Origin: Amycolatopsis orientalis DSM 40040 = KCTC 9412
GTDB lineage: Bacteria > Actinomycetota > Actinomycetes > Mycobacteriales > Pseudonocardiaceae
NCBI RefSeq assembly: GCF_000478275.1
Contig: NZ_ASJB01000083.1
Coordinates: forward strand, 682,001-746,000
Reading direction: 5' to 3'
Length of the DNA stretch: 64,000 bases
Part shown: positions 49,221-58,155 of the stretch, piece after piece
Position numbering within the stretch: position 1 is the stretch's first letter
Layout of the letters: the number at the start of each line of letters is the position of its first letter
Position numbers and translations under genes: made by a program
Notes under the pieces: model-generated
Told to the model about the DNA's origin: nothing
Seen by the model: only the letters and a program-made list of their open reading frames with translations
Database searches by the model: none

Positions 49221-50417
49221 ATGGCTCTCGCTCCGTACCGTCGCGTGCTGGCCGTGCCAGGGGTTCCCAGCTCGATGCTGCTGATGTTCCTGGCCCGTCT
49301 GCCGATGACCGCGATGGGCGTGACGATGACGCTGTACGTGGTCAACGACCTCGGCCGCGGCTACGGCGCGGCCGGGCTGATCGGCGCGGCCACCACGCTC
49401 GGCAGCGCGATCGGGGCGCCGCTCGTCGGCCGGTACGTCGATCGCTACGGGCTGCGGCCGGTGGTCGCGATCTGCGGGCTGGCGTCGTCGGCGTTCTGGA
49501 TCAGTGCGCCACATCTGCCGTATCAGGTGCTGCTGGTGGTCGCGCTTCCCGCGGGGGTGCTCTCGGTGCCCGCCGGGACGCTGGCGCGGCTGGTGCTGAC
49601 CGCGCTCGTGCCGCTGGAGCAGCGGCGGGCGGCGTATTCGCTGGACACGATCTTCGTGGAGGCGTCGTTCATGATCGGGCCGTCGGCCGGGATCATGGCG
49701 ATCACGCAACTGCCCGCGGTCTACGCGCTCACCGGTATCGGGGTCTGCTTCGCGCTTTCGGCGGCGCTGATCTACCGGCAGAACCCGCCGATCCGCGCCG
49801 AGGTCGACGCCGAGGTGTCCGCCGGGGAGCGGCCCCCGATCCGGAGCTGGCTCACCGGGCGGCTCGTGATGGCGATGTTCATCGCGGGCGGCGCGCTGTT
49901 CTGCCTGGTCGGCATGGAACTCGCCGCGCTGGCGACGCTGCGCGCGAGTGGCGACATCGCCTGGTCCGGGCTGCTGATCACGCTGATGTGCATCGCGTCC
50001 GTCCTCGGCGGGGCGATCCACGGCGCGGTGCGGCGGTCGCTTTCCCAGGGCACGCTGATGGTGCTGCTCGCGGTGCTGACGCTGCCGGTCGGGCTGGTCG
50101 CCGGGCCGTGGTGGCTGCTGGCGATCGTGCTGTTCCCGAGCAACGTGCTGTGCGCGCCCACGCTCGCGGCGAGCACGGAGACGGTCAGCGCGGCGGCGCC
50201 GCCCCGGGTGCGCGGCGAGGCGATGGGGCTGCTGGACGCGGCCAGCCGGGTCGGGCTGGCGATCGGGAGCCCGATCATCGGGTTCGTGATCGACCACTCC
50301 AGCCCGGGCTGGGGCTTCGCGGCCTCGGCCGTCGGAGCGCTGGCGATCGCGTCGGTCGGCCTGTTCTGGCGACGCACCCGCACCCCCGCCAAGGTGCCCG
50401 CACTGGCTTCTTCCTGA
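49221..50417 (+). CDS. MFS transporter, paralogue of the one at 23547
   Basis: 398 residues, 12 membrane helices. FLARLPMTAMGVTMTLYVVND and GRYVDRYGLRPVV are colinear with the first helices of the protein at 23547-24821, and AAYSLDTIFVEASFMIGPSAG matches its fifth helix. ATG at 49221 is chosen; TACGTT (49203-49208) is a possible -10 giving a very short leader. Likely exporter, substrate unknown. Confidence 0.8.
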   Translation: MALAPYRRVLAVPGVPSSMLLMFLARLPMTAMGVTMTLYVVNDLGRGYGAAGLIGAATTLGSAIGAPLVGRYVDRYGLRPVVAICGLASSAFWISAPHLPYQVLLVVALPAGVLSVPAGTLARLVLTALVPLEQRRAAYSLDTIFVEASFMIGPSAGIMAITQLPAVYALTGIGVCFALSAALIYRQNPPIRAEVDAEVSAGERPPIRSWLTGRLVMAMFIAGGALFCLVGMELAALATLRASGDIAWSGLLITLMCIASVLGGAIHGAVRRSLSQGTLMVLLAVLTLPVGLVAGPWWLLAIVLFPSNVLCAPTLAASTETVSAAAPPRVRGEAMGLLDAASRVGLAIGSPIIGFVIDHSSPGWGFAASAVGALAIASVGLFWRRTRTPAKVPALASS

Positions 50418-50431
50418 CGCGCGGGTTGGGG

Positions 50432-50803
50432 CTAGGCGCAAACTTTGCGGAGGGCGTCGAGGCGGTCGAGGTTGCGCTTGGTCCAGTCCGCGATCTTGCC
50501 CGCGTCCTGGATGTTCTCCTTCTGGACCTGCAGATACGAGTCGGCCATGCCGGTGAGCGCGCTCGCCACGTTCTGCTCGCCGACGCTGTTCGCCAGCTCG
50601 CGCAGGCGCTTCTCCTTGTCCGCGGCCCGTTCCTTGATCGTCGCCGGGTCCGGGTTGAGGTCGGCGAGGCTGAGCGCCTCGGCGCACGCGCCGACCTTGG
50701 TCGCGGCCTTGTTCGTCTGGTCGACCGCGTTCGTGACCTCGCTGCAGCCCGCCAGCGCCAGACCGGCCGCGGCCAGCAGCGCGGCGATTCCCCACCTCTT
50801 CAT
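50432..50803 (-). CDS. Small lipoprotein
   Basis: 123 residues with a lipoprotein signal peptide: GIAALLAAAGLALAGCSEV (lipobox LAGC, Cys20 lipidated). The mature part is charged and helical (DPATIKERAADKEKRLRELAN) and ends LRKVCA. ATG has TACTGT 6 bases upstream. It sits outside the membrane; function unknown. Confidence 0.75.
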   Translation of the reverse strand: MKRWGIAALLAAAGLALAGCSEVTNAVDQTNKAATKVGACAEALSLADLNPDPATIKERAADKEKRLRELANSVGEQNVASALTGMADSYLQVQKENIQDAGKIADWTKRNLDRLDALRKVCA

Positions 50804-50823
50804 GCGTCCACAGTAGCGATTTC

Positions 50824-50861
50824 GTGGGCGGTATGTCGGACTCGCCCGGCATACCGCCCAC
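50824..50861. terminator. Hairpin after rtcB
   Basis: GTGGGCGGTATG (50824-50835) with CATACCGCCCAC (50850-50861), perfect 12-base arms, extended inside by (T)CGG/CCG(G). It begins 3 bases after the rtcB stop and probably terminates it. Confidence 0.7.
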
Positions 50862-50864
50862 GCC

Positions 50865-52055
50865 TCACCCCTTGACGCAGACGACCTGCTTCAGGTGCGC
50901 GACCACCTCGACGAGGTCGGTCTGCGCCTTGATCACCGTCTCGATGTCCTTGTACGCGGCCGGGATCTCGTCCACCACCCCGGAGTCCTTCCGGCATTCC
51001 ACGCCGGCGGTCTGCGCGGCGAGGTCGTCGGCGGTGAACAGCTTCTTGGCCTTGTTCCGCGACATCCGGCGGCCCGCGCCGTGCGAAGCGGACTGGAAGG
51101 ACGACGCGTTCCCGAGGCCTCGCACGATGTAGGAACCGGTACCCATGCTGCCCGGGATGATCCCGAGGTCACCCGAACCCGCGCGGATCGCGCCCTTGCG
51201 GGTCACCAGCAGATCGACGCCGTCGTAGGTCTCCTCGGCGACGTAGTTGTGATGACAGCTGATCGCGTCGTCGAACGTCGTCTGCGGGACGACGTCCTTC
51301 AGCGCCTGCTTCACGAGCGCGACCATGGTCGCCCGGTTGCGCGCCGCGTAGTCCTGCGCCCAGAACAGATCCCGCCGGTACGCCCGCATCTCCGGCGTGC
51401 CCGCGACGAACACCGCCAGATCCGGATCCGGCAGATCCGCGTTGTGCGGCAGCTTCCGCGCGACGGCCATATGGCGTTCCGCGAGTTCCTTGCCGATGTT
51501 GCGCGAACCGGAGTGCAGCATCAGCCACACACGGCCTTCGTCGTCGCCGCCCTGTTCGAGGCAGACCTCGATGAAGTGGTTACCGCCACCGAGGCTCCCG
51601 ATCTGGCGCGCCGCGCGGTCGTGCAGGTCCTGGACGCCGGGGTGCAGGTCACCGAAGGACTTCCAGAAGGTGTCCCAGCCACCGACGCCGTGCACCTTCG
51701 CCGGGTTCACCGGCGACTTGTGCAGCCCGAAACCGACCGGGACCGCCGATTCGATCCGGCGGCGGAGCTTCAGCAGGTCGTCGGGCAGATCCGCGGCGGT
51801 GAGCGAGGTCCGCACCGCGCTCATCCCGCAGCCGATGTCCACGCCGACGGCGGCCGGGGACACGGCGTCGCGCATCGCGATCACGCTGCCGACCGTCGCG
51901 CCCTTGCCGTAGTGGACGTCGGGCATGACCGCGACGCCGTGCACCCAAGGCAGGTTGGCGACGTTGTGCAGCTGTCGCATGGCCTGGTCTTCGACCGAGG
52001 TGGGATCCGCCCACATCCGGATCGGAACCCGCGAGCCTTCGACCGCCGTGTACAT
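50865..52055 (-). CDS. rtcB: RNA ligase RtcB
   Basis: 396 residues. RtcB joins RNA 2',3'-cyclic phosphate or 3'-phosphate ends to 5'-OH ends using GTP and Mn2+. Motifs: GVDIGCGM (metal Cys/Asp), SLGGGNHFIE, MLHSGSRNIGK, DAISCHHNY and ASHGAGRRMSR, the last with the His that is guanylylated. GAAGGGAA precedes the ATG at 52055; the longer frame upstream is not conserved. It stands alone without archease or RtcA. It complements the Thg1/kinase pair at 11-12.6 kb. Confidence 0.9.
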   Translation of the reverse strand: MYTAVEGSRVPIRMWADPTSVEDQAMRQLHNVANLPWVHGVAVMPDVHYGKGATVGSVIAMRDAVSPAAVGVDIGCGMSAVRTSLTAADLPDDLLKLRRRIESAVPVGFGLHKSPVNPAKVHGVGGWDTFWKSFGDLHPGVQDLHDRAARQIGSLGGGNHFIEVCLEQGGDDEGRVWLMLHSGSRNIGKELAERHMAVARKLPHNADLPDPDLAVFVAGTPEMRAYRRDLFWAQDYAARNRATMVALVKQALKDVVPQTTFDDAISCHHNYVAEETYDGVDLLVTRKGAIRAGSGDLGIIPGSMGTGSYIVRGLGNASSFQSASHGAGRRMSRNKAKKLFTADDLAAQTAGVECRKDSGVVDEIPAAYKDIETVIKAQTDLVEVVAHLKQVVCVKG

Positions 52056-52294
52056 GACTTTCCCTTCGTGGAAAACGTTTTGTCGCCCTTGAGCATGCAC
52101 GGGCCGGACGAACCGGACAAGGCAATTACCAGCCTCCACAGTGGACAGTCCACACGCGACCGCGCCGGGCGGGGTGATGTTCATCGCGAAGTCTTCGATC
52201 GTATTCGAAAAGTGATCGGTCCCCGCCGGTGCTTCGGGCACAATGAGCGCTCGGTGTCGGGGGTACACCAACTCTGGGGAAGGTCCGTTTCACG

Positions 52295-53794
52295 GTGAAG
52301 TCTTTTCGCGGGCTGCTCGCTGCCGTCCTGCTCGCCGCGTTTCCGCTGCTCGTACTGGCGTTCGTCGGCGGGATCGTGGCACTCGAGGTACTGGCGCTGC
52401 GGCACAACGTGTTCACGGCGGTGAAGCTCGGCATCGTCACGGTTCCGGTCGGGTGGATCCTGCTCAAGACCCTGCTCACGGTCGAACGGGCGACCGGTGA
52501 CGGGGTACCCGGCGTCGCGGTGACGCCGGAATCCCAGCCCGCGCTCTGGGCGCTTGTCCGGGAGCTGGCGGACGAGGCCGGCACACGGCCGCCGGACGAG
52601 ATCTACCTCGATCCGGACGTCAACGCCGCGGTCACCGAGCGGACGTCGTGGCTCGGGCTGCGGGTACTGCGCCGCCGGATGATCATCGGTGTCCCGCTGA
52701 TCATGGGCCTGCGGCAGGACCAGTTCCGCGCGGTCCTCGCGCACGAGCTGGGGCACTACAGCAACAAGGACACCCGGTTCTCCGCGCTGACCTATCGCGG
52801 GCGCAAGTCCATCGCGCGGGTGGTCAACGGCCTCGGTCGCGAGGGCTACTTCGAGCGCTTCGTCGGCTGGCTCTTCAAGCAATACGCGAAGCTGTACTTC
52901 GCCGTCTCGATGAGCGTCTGCCGCGCCCAGGAACTCGCCGCCGACGCCGTCTCGGCACGGCTCGCGGGCACCGAAGCGGCGGCCTCGGCACTGCGTGAGA
53001 TCGAAGCGCTGGCCGTCACCTGGCGGTTCTTCATGAACAACTACGCCGCGATCGGCTGGGACGCCGGCTACCTCCCGGACCGGTTCGGCGAGGGCTACCG
53101 CGCGCTGCTCACCGACCCGACCCGCGCGGAGCAGATGGAGGAGATGCGGCGGAACCCGTCGGAGGAGAAGACCTCGCGGTACGACACGCATCCGGCCACG
53201 CGCGACCGTGTCGCGACGCTCGAAGCCGGGCCGCGGGTCCCCGTCCGGCCCGGTGGTGAGCGCCCGGCGGCCGAGCTGCTGACCGGCGCCGAAGAGATGC
53301 TCGACGAAGCGCTGTTCACCGTCTTCTCCGACGAGGCCCACGCGATGCGGCGGACGGACTGGCAGTCCCTGGTCGCCATCGGTCGTCGTCACGCCGCCGC
53401 CGAAGCGGCCGCCGAGGTCCTGGGCGAACGCACCCTGGACATGGCGCTGGACCTGCTCGACGCGGGCAGGCACGAGGAACTCGCCGACCCGGACGAGAAG
53501 CCGCCCGCCGGGGCCGGGGCCCGTGCTCGCCGCGAGTTCGCCGCCGTCTCCGTCCTCAGGCGGATGGAGGTCGTGGTCTCCGCGGCCCTCGCCGACGTCG
53601 GGGTGGCCCGCTGGACGCTGTCGTGGTCCGGACCGGCGCCGTTCACCTTGGACGGGCAGCTCGAAGACCTGCTGCCGTCCGCCCTCGACAAGGCCACCGC
53701 GGCCGAATCCGACACCGCGCCGCTGCGTGCGCTGCTGACGGCCGCCGGGGTGACCTCGGGTTACCGGCCGTCCGTCACGCTTGTTCGTTCTTAA
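52295..53794 (+). CDS. M48-family zinc metallopeptidase with C-terminal extension
   Basis: 499 residues. Two N-terminal membrane segments (GLLAAVLLAAFPLLVLAFVG and AVKLGIVTVPVGWILLKTLL), then the zinc site HELGH (His150) and the third ligand Glu near 213 in AQELAADAVSA. M48 peptidases of this type degrade membrane or misfolded proteins. The last 150 residues are a helical extension not in HtpX. The next gene starts 14 bases after its stop and is probably its partner. Confidence 0.85.
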   Translation: MKSFRGLLAAVLLAAFPLLVLAFVGGIVALEVLALRHNVFTAVKLGIVTVPVGWILLKTLLTVERATGDGVPGVAVTPESQPALWALVRELADEAGTRPPDEIYLDPDVNAAVTERTSWLGLRVLRRRMIIGVPLIMGLRQDQFRAVLAHELGHYSNKDTRFSALTYRGRKSIARVVNGLGREGYFERFVGWLFKQYAKLYFAVSMSVCRAQELAADAVSARLAGTEAAASALREIEALAVTWRFFMNNYAAIGWDAGYLPDRFGEGYRALLTDPTRAEQMEEMRRNPSEEKTSRYDTHPATRDRVATLEAGPRVPVRPGGERPAAELLTGAEEMLDEALFTVFSDEAHAMRRTDWQSLVAIGRRHAAAEAAAEVLGERTLDMALDLLDAGRHEELADPDEKPPAGAGARARREFAAVSVLRRMEVVVSAALADVGVARWTLSWSGPAPFTLDGQLEDLLPSALDKATAAESDTAPLRALLTAAGVTSGYRPSVTLVRS

Positions 53795-53807
53795 GGAGTT
53801 TTCGAAA

Positions 53808-54914
53808 GTGCTTTGGTTGCTCAAATCCCGTGAACGCAAGGCCGTCTTCGCCCTGATGAAGGAGGCGAAGCGGCGCGGCATCAGCGTCGACGAACTCACC
53901 GACACCATGACGCCGGAAGAGCTCGTCGCGCTGCTGCCGCCGGAGAAGCCCAAGTTCAAGGGCAAGATCCCGGACGTCACGCGCTGGGGCCTCCCGCCGG
54001 ACCACGAGGTGTCGACCGAGGAGTACTGGACCAACGAAGAGATCCTCGCCGTCCAGGCGTCGACCGCGCGTGGTGAATGGGAGGGTGCCGCCGCGCTGCT
54101 GGCGTCGACCTGGGGGAACTGGGATCGCCGGAATCTGGTGAACGGCGCGCTCGGCGAGGCCGCCGCGCAGGACGACGCCTGGCTGCGGACGTGGCGGAAG
54201 GCCCGGCCCGGCGACCCGGGCGCGGCACTGGTCAACGCGGAATCGTTGGTGCACGTGGCGTGGGAGGTGCGCAGCGGACTGCAGGCGAAGCACGTCACCG
54301 AGGAGCAGTTCGCCGCGTTCTTCCGGGTACTGGAGCAGGCCGAAGAGGCCGTGCGCGAGGCGGCCGAACTCGCTCCCGAAGACCCGACGCCGTGGGTGAC
54401 CGCGCTCGCGATCGCGATGGGGCGGCAGTACGAGAACGACCAGTACCTCGAGGTCTGGGCGGAACTCGTCGCGCGCGATCCGCAGCACCGCGGGGCGCAT
54501 TCGCGGGCGCTGCAGTACTGGTGCCCGAAGTGGTTCGGCTCGGACGAGCTGATGTGGGAGTTCGCCGAGACCGCCGCGACGAAGTCGCCGAAGCTGGCGC
54601 CGCTGCTGCTGGTCGCCGCGCACGAATCCGAGTTCCGTGACGTGCCGGCTTGGCGGGATCCGCGGGTCGCCGGCGCCCTCGACGGGATCGTGGCCTGGCT
54701 CGACGGTGAAGGGCGCGATCACCCGTCGACGCGTTCGGACCGGGCGTACGCGGCGAAGGCGCTGGTGGAGAACGGGCGCTTCGACGAGGCCGTCGAGCAG
54801 TTCCGGTTCCTGGGGACGCGGGCGGACAGCGGGATGTGGGCTTACAGCCCGGACGCGCGGGGCGAGTTCCTGGCGACGCGGTACGCGGCCTGCTTCGGGG
54901 CGACGAAGCCCTGA
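53808..54914 (+). CDS. TPR-like helical protein, partner of the M48 peptidase
   Basis: 368 residues, all helical. Repeated pairs of about 34 residues (for example LASTWGNWDRRNLVNGALGE, REAAELAPEDPTPWVTALAI, AAKALVENGRFDEAVEQFRF) resemble tetratricopeptide repeats. No catalytic site. TAAGGAG stands 11 bases before the GTG at 53808; the upstream 9 codons would lie inside the previous gene. It probably works as an adaptor for the M48 peptidase. The end is touched by a family D half-repeat. Confidence 0.7.
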   Translation: MLWLLKSRERKAVFALMKEAKRRGISVDELTDTMTPEELVALLPPEKPKFKGKIPDVTRWGLPPDHEVSTEEYWTNEEILAVQASTARGEWEGAAALLASTWGNWDRRNLVNGALGEAAAQDDAWLRTWRKARPGDPGAALVNAESLVHVAWEVRSGLQAKHVTEEQFAAFFRVLEQAEEAVREAAELAPEDPTPWVTALAIAMGRQYENDQYLEVWAELVARDPQHRGAHSRALQYWCPKWFGSDELMWEFAETAATKSPKLAPLLLVAAHESEFRDVPAWRDPRVAGALDGIVAWLDGEGRDHPSTRSDRAYAAKALVENGRFDEAVEQFRFLGTRADSGMWAYSPDARGEFLATRYAACFGATKP

Positions 54915-54945
54915 CGCGTTTCGTCCTCTGAATGCGAGTGCGCGC
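54915..54945. repeat. Family D half copy
   Basis: CGCGTTTCGTCCTCTGAATG (from 54915) equals the left half of copy 3 with one or two changes, but the right half is missing; a family A element begins directly at 54946. The end of the TPR-like gene overlaps nothing here but lies 1 base away. Confidence 0.7.
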
Positions 54946-55018
54946 GAAGGGCCCTTTCCCCGCGTCAGACGTGACGAAAGGGCCCTTCACCGCATCGCAT
55001 GCGGTGAAGGGCCCTTTC
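54946..55018. repeat. Family A repeat, copy 4
   Basis: Three copies of the GAAGGGCCCTTTC-type string: 54946-54958 and 54976-54988 are a perfect 13-base inverted pair around a hairpin (GTCA-GACG-TGAC), then ACCGCAT-CGC-ATGCGGT (54989-55005) and GAAGGGCCCTTTC (55006-55018). It lies between convergent TPR-like and asd genes and abuts the family D half copy. Confidence 0.8.
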
Positions 55019-55026
55019 AGCTCAGG

Positions 55027-56067
55027 TCAGGAGTTCGCGGCGACCAGTTCGGCGATCTGGACGGCGTTCAGCGCCGCACCCTTGCGCAGGTTGTCGTTCG
55101 ACACGAACATCACCAGGCCGCGGCCACCCTCGACACCCGGGTCGTTCCGCAGCCGCCCGACGTACGACGGGTCTTGACCGGCGGCCTGCAGCGGGGTCGG
55201 GATGTCCGACAGCTCCACCCCGGGCGCCCCGGTCAGCAGCTCGGTCGCGCGGGCGACCGAAAGCGGCTGCGAGAACTCGGCGTTGATCGAGAGCGAGTGC
55301 CCGGCGAACACCGGCACCCGCACACAGGTGCACGAGACCAGCAGCTCCGGGATACTCAGGATCTTGCGGCTCTCGTTGCGGAACTTCTTCTCCTCGTCCG
55401 TCTCGAACTCGCCATCGTCCACAATGGACCCGGCGAGCGGGAGGACGTTGTGCGCGATGGGGCGCGCGTACTTCTTCGGTTCGGGGAAGGTCACCGCCGA
55501 GCCGTCGTGGGTCAGCGCGCCCGCGTTCGCCACCGACGCGGCGAGCTGGCCTTCCAGCTCCTCGACACCGGCGAGGCCGCTGCCGGACACCGCCTGGTAG
55601 GTGCTGGCGATCAGCCGTACCAGCCCCGCTTCGGCGTGCAGCACCTTGAGCACCGGCATCGCGGCCATCGTGGTGCAGTTGGGGTTCGCGATGATCCCCT
55701 TGCGCGCTTCCTTGATCGCCTCCGGGTTGACCTCGCTGACGACCAGCGGGACGTCCGGGTCCATCCGCCAGGCCGACGAGTTGTCGATCACCGTGGCACC
55801 GGCCGCGGCGAACCGTTCGGCCTGCGCCTTGGAGGTCGCGCCGCCGGCGGAGAACAGCGCGATGTCCAAACCGGACGGATCCGCGATCGTCGCGTCCTCG
55901 ATGACGATTTCCTGGTCCTGCCAAGGAAGCTTCGTACCGGCGGACCGCGCCGAAGCGAAGTAGCGCATTTCCGCGACCGGGAAACCCCGTTCGGCCAGCA
56001 GACGGCGCATCACGCCGCCGACCTGACCGGTCGCCCCGACGACTCCTACCCGCAATCCCTCGGCCAT
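55027..56067 (-). CDS. asd: Aspartate-semialdehyde dehydrogenase
   Basis: 346 residues. NADPH-dependent second step of the aspartate pathway (lysine, threonine, methionine, diaminopimelate). GATGQVGG near residue 11, SAWRMD at about 98, and the catalytic Cys131 in NPNCTTMAA. Its ATG shares one base with the aspartokinase stop (TGATG), so it is the second gene of the ask-asd unit, as in mycobacteria and corynebacteria. Confidence 0.95.
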   Translation of the reverse strand: MAEGLRVGVVGATGQVGGVMRRLLAERGFPVAEMRYFASARSAGTKLPWQDQEIVIEDATIADPSGLDIALFSAGGATSKAQAERFAAAGATVIDNSSAWRMDPDVPLVVSEVNPEAIKEARKGIIANPNCTTMAAMPVLKVLHAEAGLVRLIASTYQAVSGSGLAGVEELEGQLAASVANAGALTHDGSAVTFPEPKKYARPIAHNVLPLAGSIVDDGEFETDEEKKFRNESRKILSIPELLVSCTCVRVPVFAGHSLSINAEFSQPLSVARATELLTGAPGVELSDIPTPLQAAGQDPSYVGRLRNDPGVEGGRGLVMFVSNDNLRKGAALNAVQIAELVAANS

Positions 56068-57332
56068 CAGCGACCACTCCCCGCGTAGACGACGGCTTCT
56101 TCATCGCCGCCGAGTTCGAATGCCTCGTGGATCGCGCGCACCGCGTCGTCCAGCTGCGCGTCGCGGATCAGGACCGAGATCCGGATCTCCGAGGTGTTGA
56201 TGATTTCGATGTTGACGCCCGACTGCGCGAGCGCCTCGCAGAACGTCGCCGTGACACCGGGGTGCGAGCGCATCCCCGCGCCGACGAGCGACACCTTGCC
56301 GACGTGGTCGTCGTACAGGACCGACTCGAAGCCGATCTCGTCCTTGATCTTCTCCAGCGACTGCACGGCCTTCGCCCCGTTGGCCTTCGACAGCGTGAAG
56401 GTGATGTCGGTCCGGCCGGACACCGTGCTGGACACGTTCTGCAGCACCATGTCGATGTCGATCTCGTTGTCGGCGATCACCCGGAAGATCCTGGCGGCGG
56501 CGCCGGCGTGGTCCGGTACGCCGGTCACCGTGATCTTGGCTTCGGAGCGGTCGTGCGCCACACCGGTGATCAACGCTTGTTCCACGGGGATCTCCTCGAT
56601 AGAACCGGCCACCGTGGTGCCCGGCTTGTCACTGTAGGAAGAACGGACTCGGATCGGGACGCCGTAGCGGCGCGCGTACTCCACCGAGCGCAGGTGCAGG
56701 ATCTTCGAGCCGCTGGCCGCGAGTTCGAGCATCTCCTCGTACGGGATGGTCTCGAGCTTCTTCGCGTCCGGCACGATCCGCGGGTCGGCCGAGTACACAC
56801 CGTCCACATCGGAGTAGATCTCGCAGACGTCGGCGTTCAGCGCCGCGGCCAGCGCGACGGCGGTGGTGTCCGAACCGCCGCGGCCGAGCGTGGTGATGTC
56901 CTTGGTGTCCTGTGACACGCCCTGGAAACCCGCCACCAGCGCGATGTAGCCCTGGTCGAGGGCTTCGGTGACCCGGCTGGGGCTGACGTCGATGATCCGC
57001 GCGTTGCCGTGCACCGACGTCGTCACCACACCGGCCTGCGAACCGGTGAACGACCACGCCTCCGCACCCTGCGCCGAAATCGCCATCGCGACCAGCGAGT
57101 TGGAGATGCGCTCACCCGCGGTGAGCAGCATGTCCATCTCCCGCTCCGGCGGGGCGGGGTTGACCTGCTGAGCCAGGTCGAGCAGCTCGTCCGTCGTGTC
57201 ACCCATGGCGGAGCAGACGACGACGACGTCGTTGCCGGCCTTCTTGGTGGCGACGATGCGTTCCGCGACGCGTTTGATCCGGTCGGCACTTTCCAGCGAC
57301 GAACCGCCGTACTTCTGGACCACGAGGGCCAC
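56067..57332 (-). CDS. lysC: Aspartokinase (alpha and beta subunits from one gene)
   Basis: 421 residues, exactly the length of corynebacterial LysC-alpha. Kinase domain with VQKYGGSSL and the Asp/Ser-rich site GRGGSDTTAVALA, followed by two ACT domains that bind lysine and threonine. GTG at 57332 is preceded by GAGGAGG. A second start inside the gene (56585) yields the beta subunit, see separate entry. First enzyme of the aspartate pathway, normally feedback-inhibited. Confidence 0.95.
   Translation of the reverse strand: MALVVQKYGGSSLESADRIKRVAERIVATKKAGNDVVVVCSAMGDTTDELLDLAQQVNPAPPEREMDMLLTAGERISNSLVAMAISAQGAEAWSFTGSQAGVVTTSVHGNARIIDVSPSRVTEALDQGYIALVAGFQGVSQDTKDITTLGRGGSDTTAVALAAALNADVCEIYSDVDGVYSADPRIVPDAKKLETIPYEEMLELAASGSKILHLRSVEYARRYGVPIRVRSSYSDKPGTTVAGSIEEIPVEQALITGVAHDRSEAKITVTGVPDHAGAAARIFRVIADNEIDIDMVLQNVSSTVSGRTDITFTLSKANGAKAVQSLEKIKDEIGFESVLYDDHVGKVSLVGAGMRSHPGVTATFCEALAQSGVNIEIINTSEIRISVLIRDAQLDDAVRAIHEAFELGGDEEAVVYAGSGR
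56583..56597 (-). promoter_or_regulatory. Internal ribosome binding site and start of aspartokinase beta subunit
   Basis: On the minus strand GAGGAGA (56597-56591) stands 5 bases before the in-frame GTG at 56585. Translation from there gives 172 residues, the size of the beta subunit in Corynebacterium. This explains the purine-rich patch inside the coding sequence. Confidence 0.75.
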
Positions 57333-57558
57333 GCCCGAACCTCCTCGACGGGCCGGGCGGCTCCTGGTGGGCACCGAGGAGCCCCCGCGTCCCTTATTTG
57401 GGCGAAAGCCTACCGGGGACGCGCACGCCCGCCACCCTCGTAAGTGGTCCTGACCACCACTTCGAGGACTTCTCGAAGTAAATCTTCCTTAACACCAACG
57501 AAATAGTCGGAGGGCTTTCGCTTTAGTGACGGAGAGCACCCCTTGCTAGAGTCCCGCC

Positions 57559-58155
57559 GTGCACAAGCCCGCCGAGACCAGTACCCCGATCGCGCCGATC
57601 CTGGCGGCGAGATGGAGTCCTCGCGCCTACGACGAGTCAGCCGTCGTCACCGAAGAGCAGCTCCGCGCGCTGCTCGAAGCGGCCAGATGGGCACCGTCGT
57701 TCGGCAACACCCAACCCGCCCGCTACCTGGTCGGCCTGCGGGGCACGCCGTCGTTCGACCGGATCCTCGCGACGCTCAACTCGGGCAACCGCGCGTGGGC
57801 GCACCGCGCCGGGCTCCTGCTGATCGGCGTGATGGTGACCACGAACGAGAAGGGCGACGTCCCCTACGCCGAGTACGGACTGGGGCTGGCGAGCGAGAAC
57901 CTCGTGCTCCAGGCCGTCGACCTCGGGCTGATCGCGCACCAGATGGCGGGTTTCTCCGCCGACGCGGCGAAGGACCTCTTCGGGCTCCCGGACGACGTCG
58001 TGCCCAAGGTCGCCATCGCCGTCGGTTCGCCGGCGGACCCGTCGGTGCTCGAAGAGGACTGGCGGATCGAGCGCGAGAAGGCGCCGAGGGAGCGCCTTCC
58101 GCTGGCGGAGTTCGCCTACTCGGACACCTGGGGCACGAGCGCCTTCTCCGGCTGA
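57559..58155 (+). CDS. Nitroreductase-family FMN oxidoreductase
   Basis: 198 residues. RWSPRAYDESAVVTEEQLRALLEAARWAPS is the standard N-terminus (FMN-phosphate Arg/Ser) and GLASENLVLQAVDLGLIAHQ the central block. Nitroreductases reduce quinones or nitro compounds with NAD(P)H. GTG start preceded by TAGAGT at 6 bases, so likely leaderless. The last 40 bases overlap the convergent exporter gene. Confidence 0.85.
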   Translation: MHKPAETSTPIAPILAARWSPRAYDESAVVTEEQLRALLEAARWAPSFGNTQPARYLVGLRGTPSFDRILATLNSGNRAWAHRAGLLLIGVMVTTNEKGDVPYAEYGLGLASENLVLQAVDLGLIAHQMAGFSADAAKDLFGLPDDVVPKVAIAVGSPADPSVLEEDWRIEREKAPRERLPLAEFAYSDTWGTSAFSG

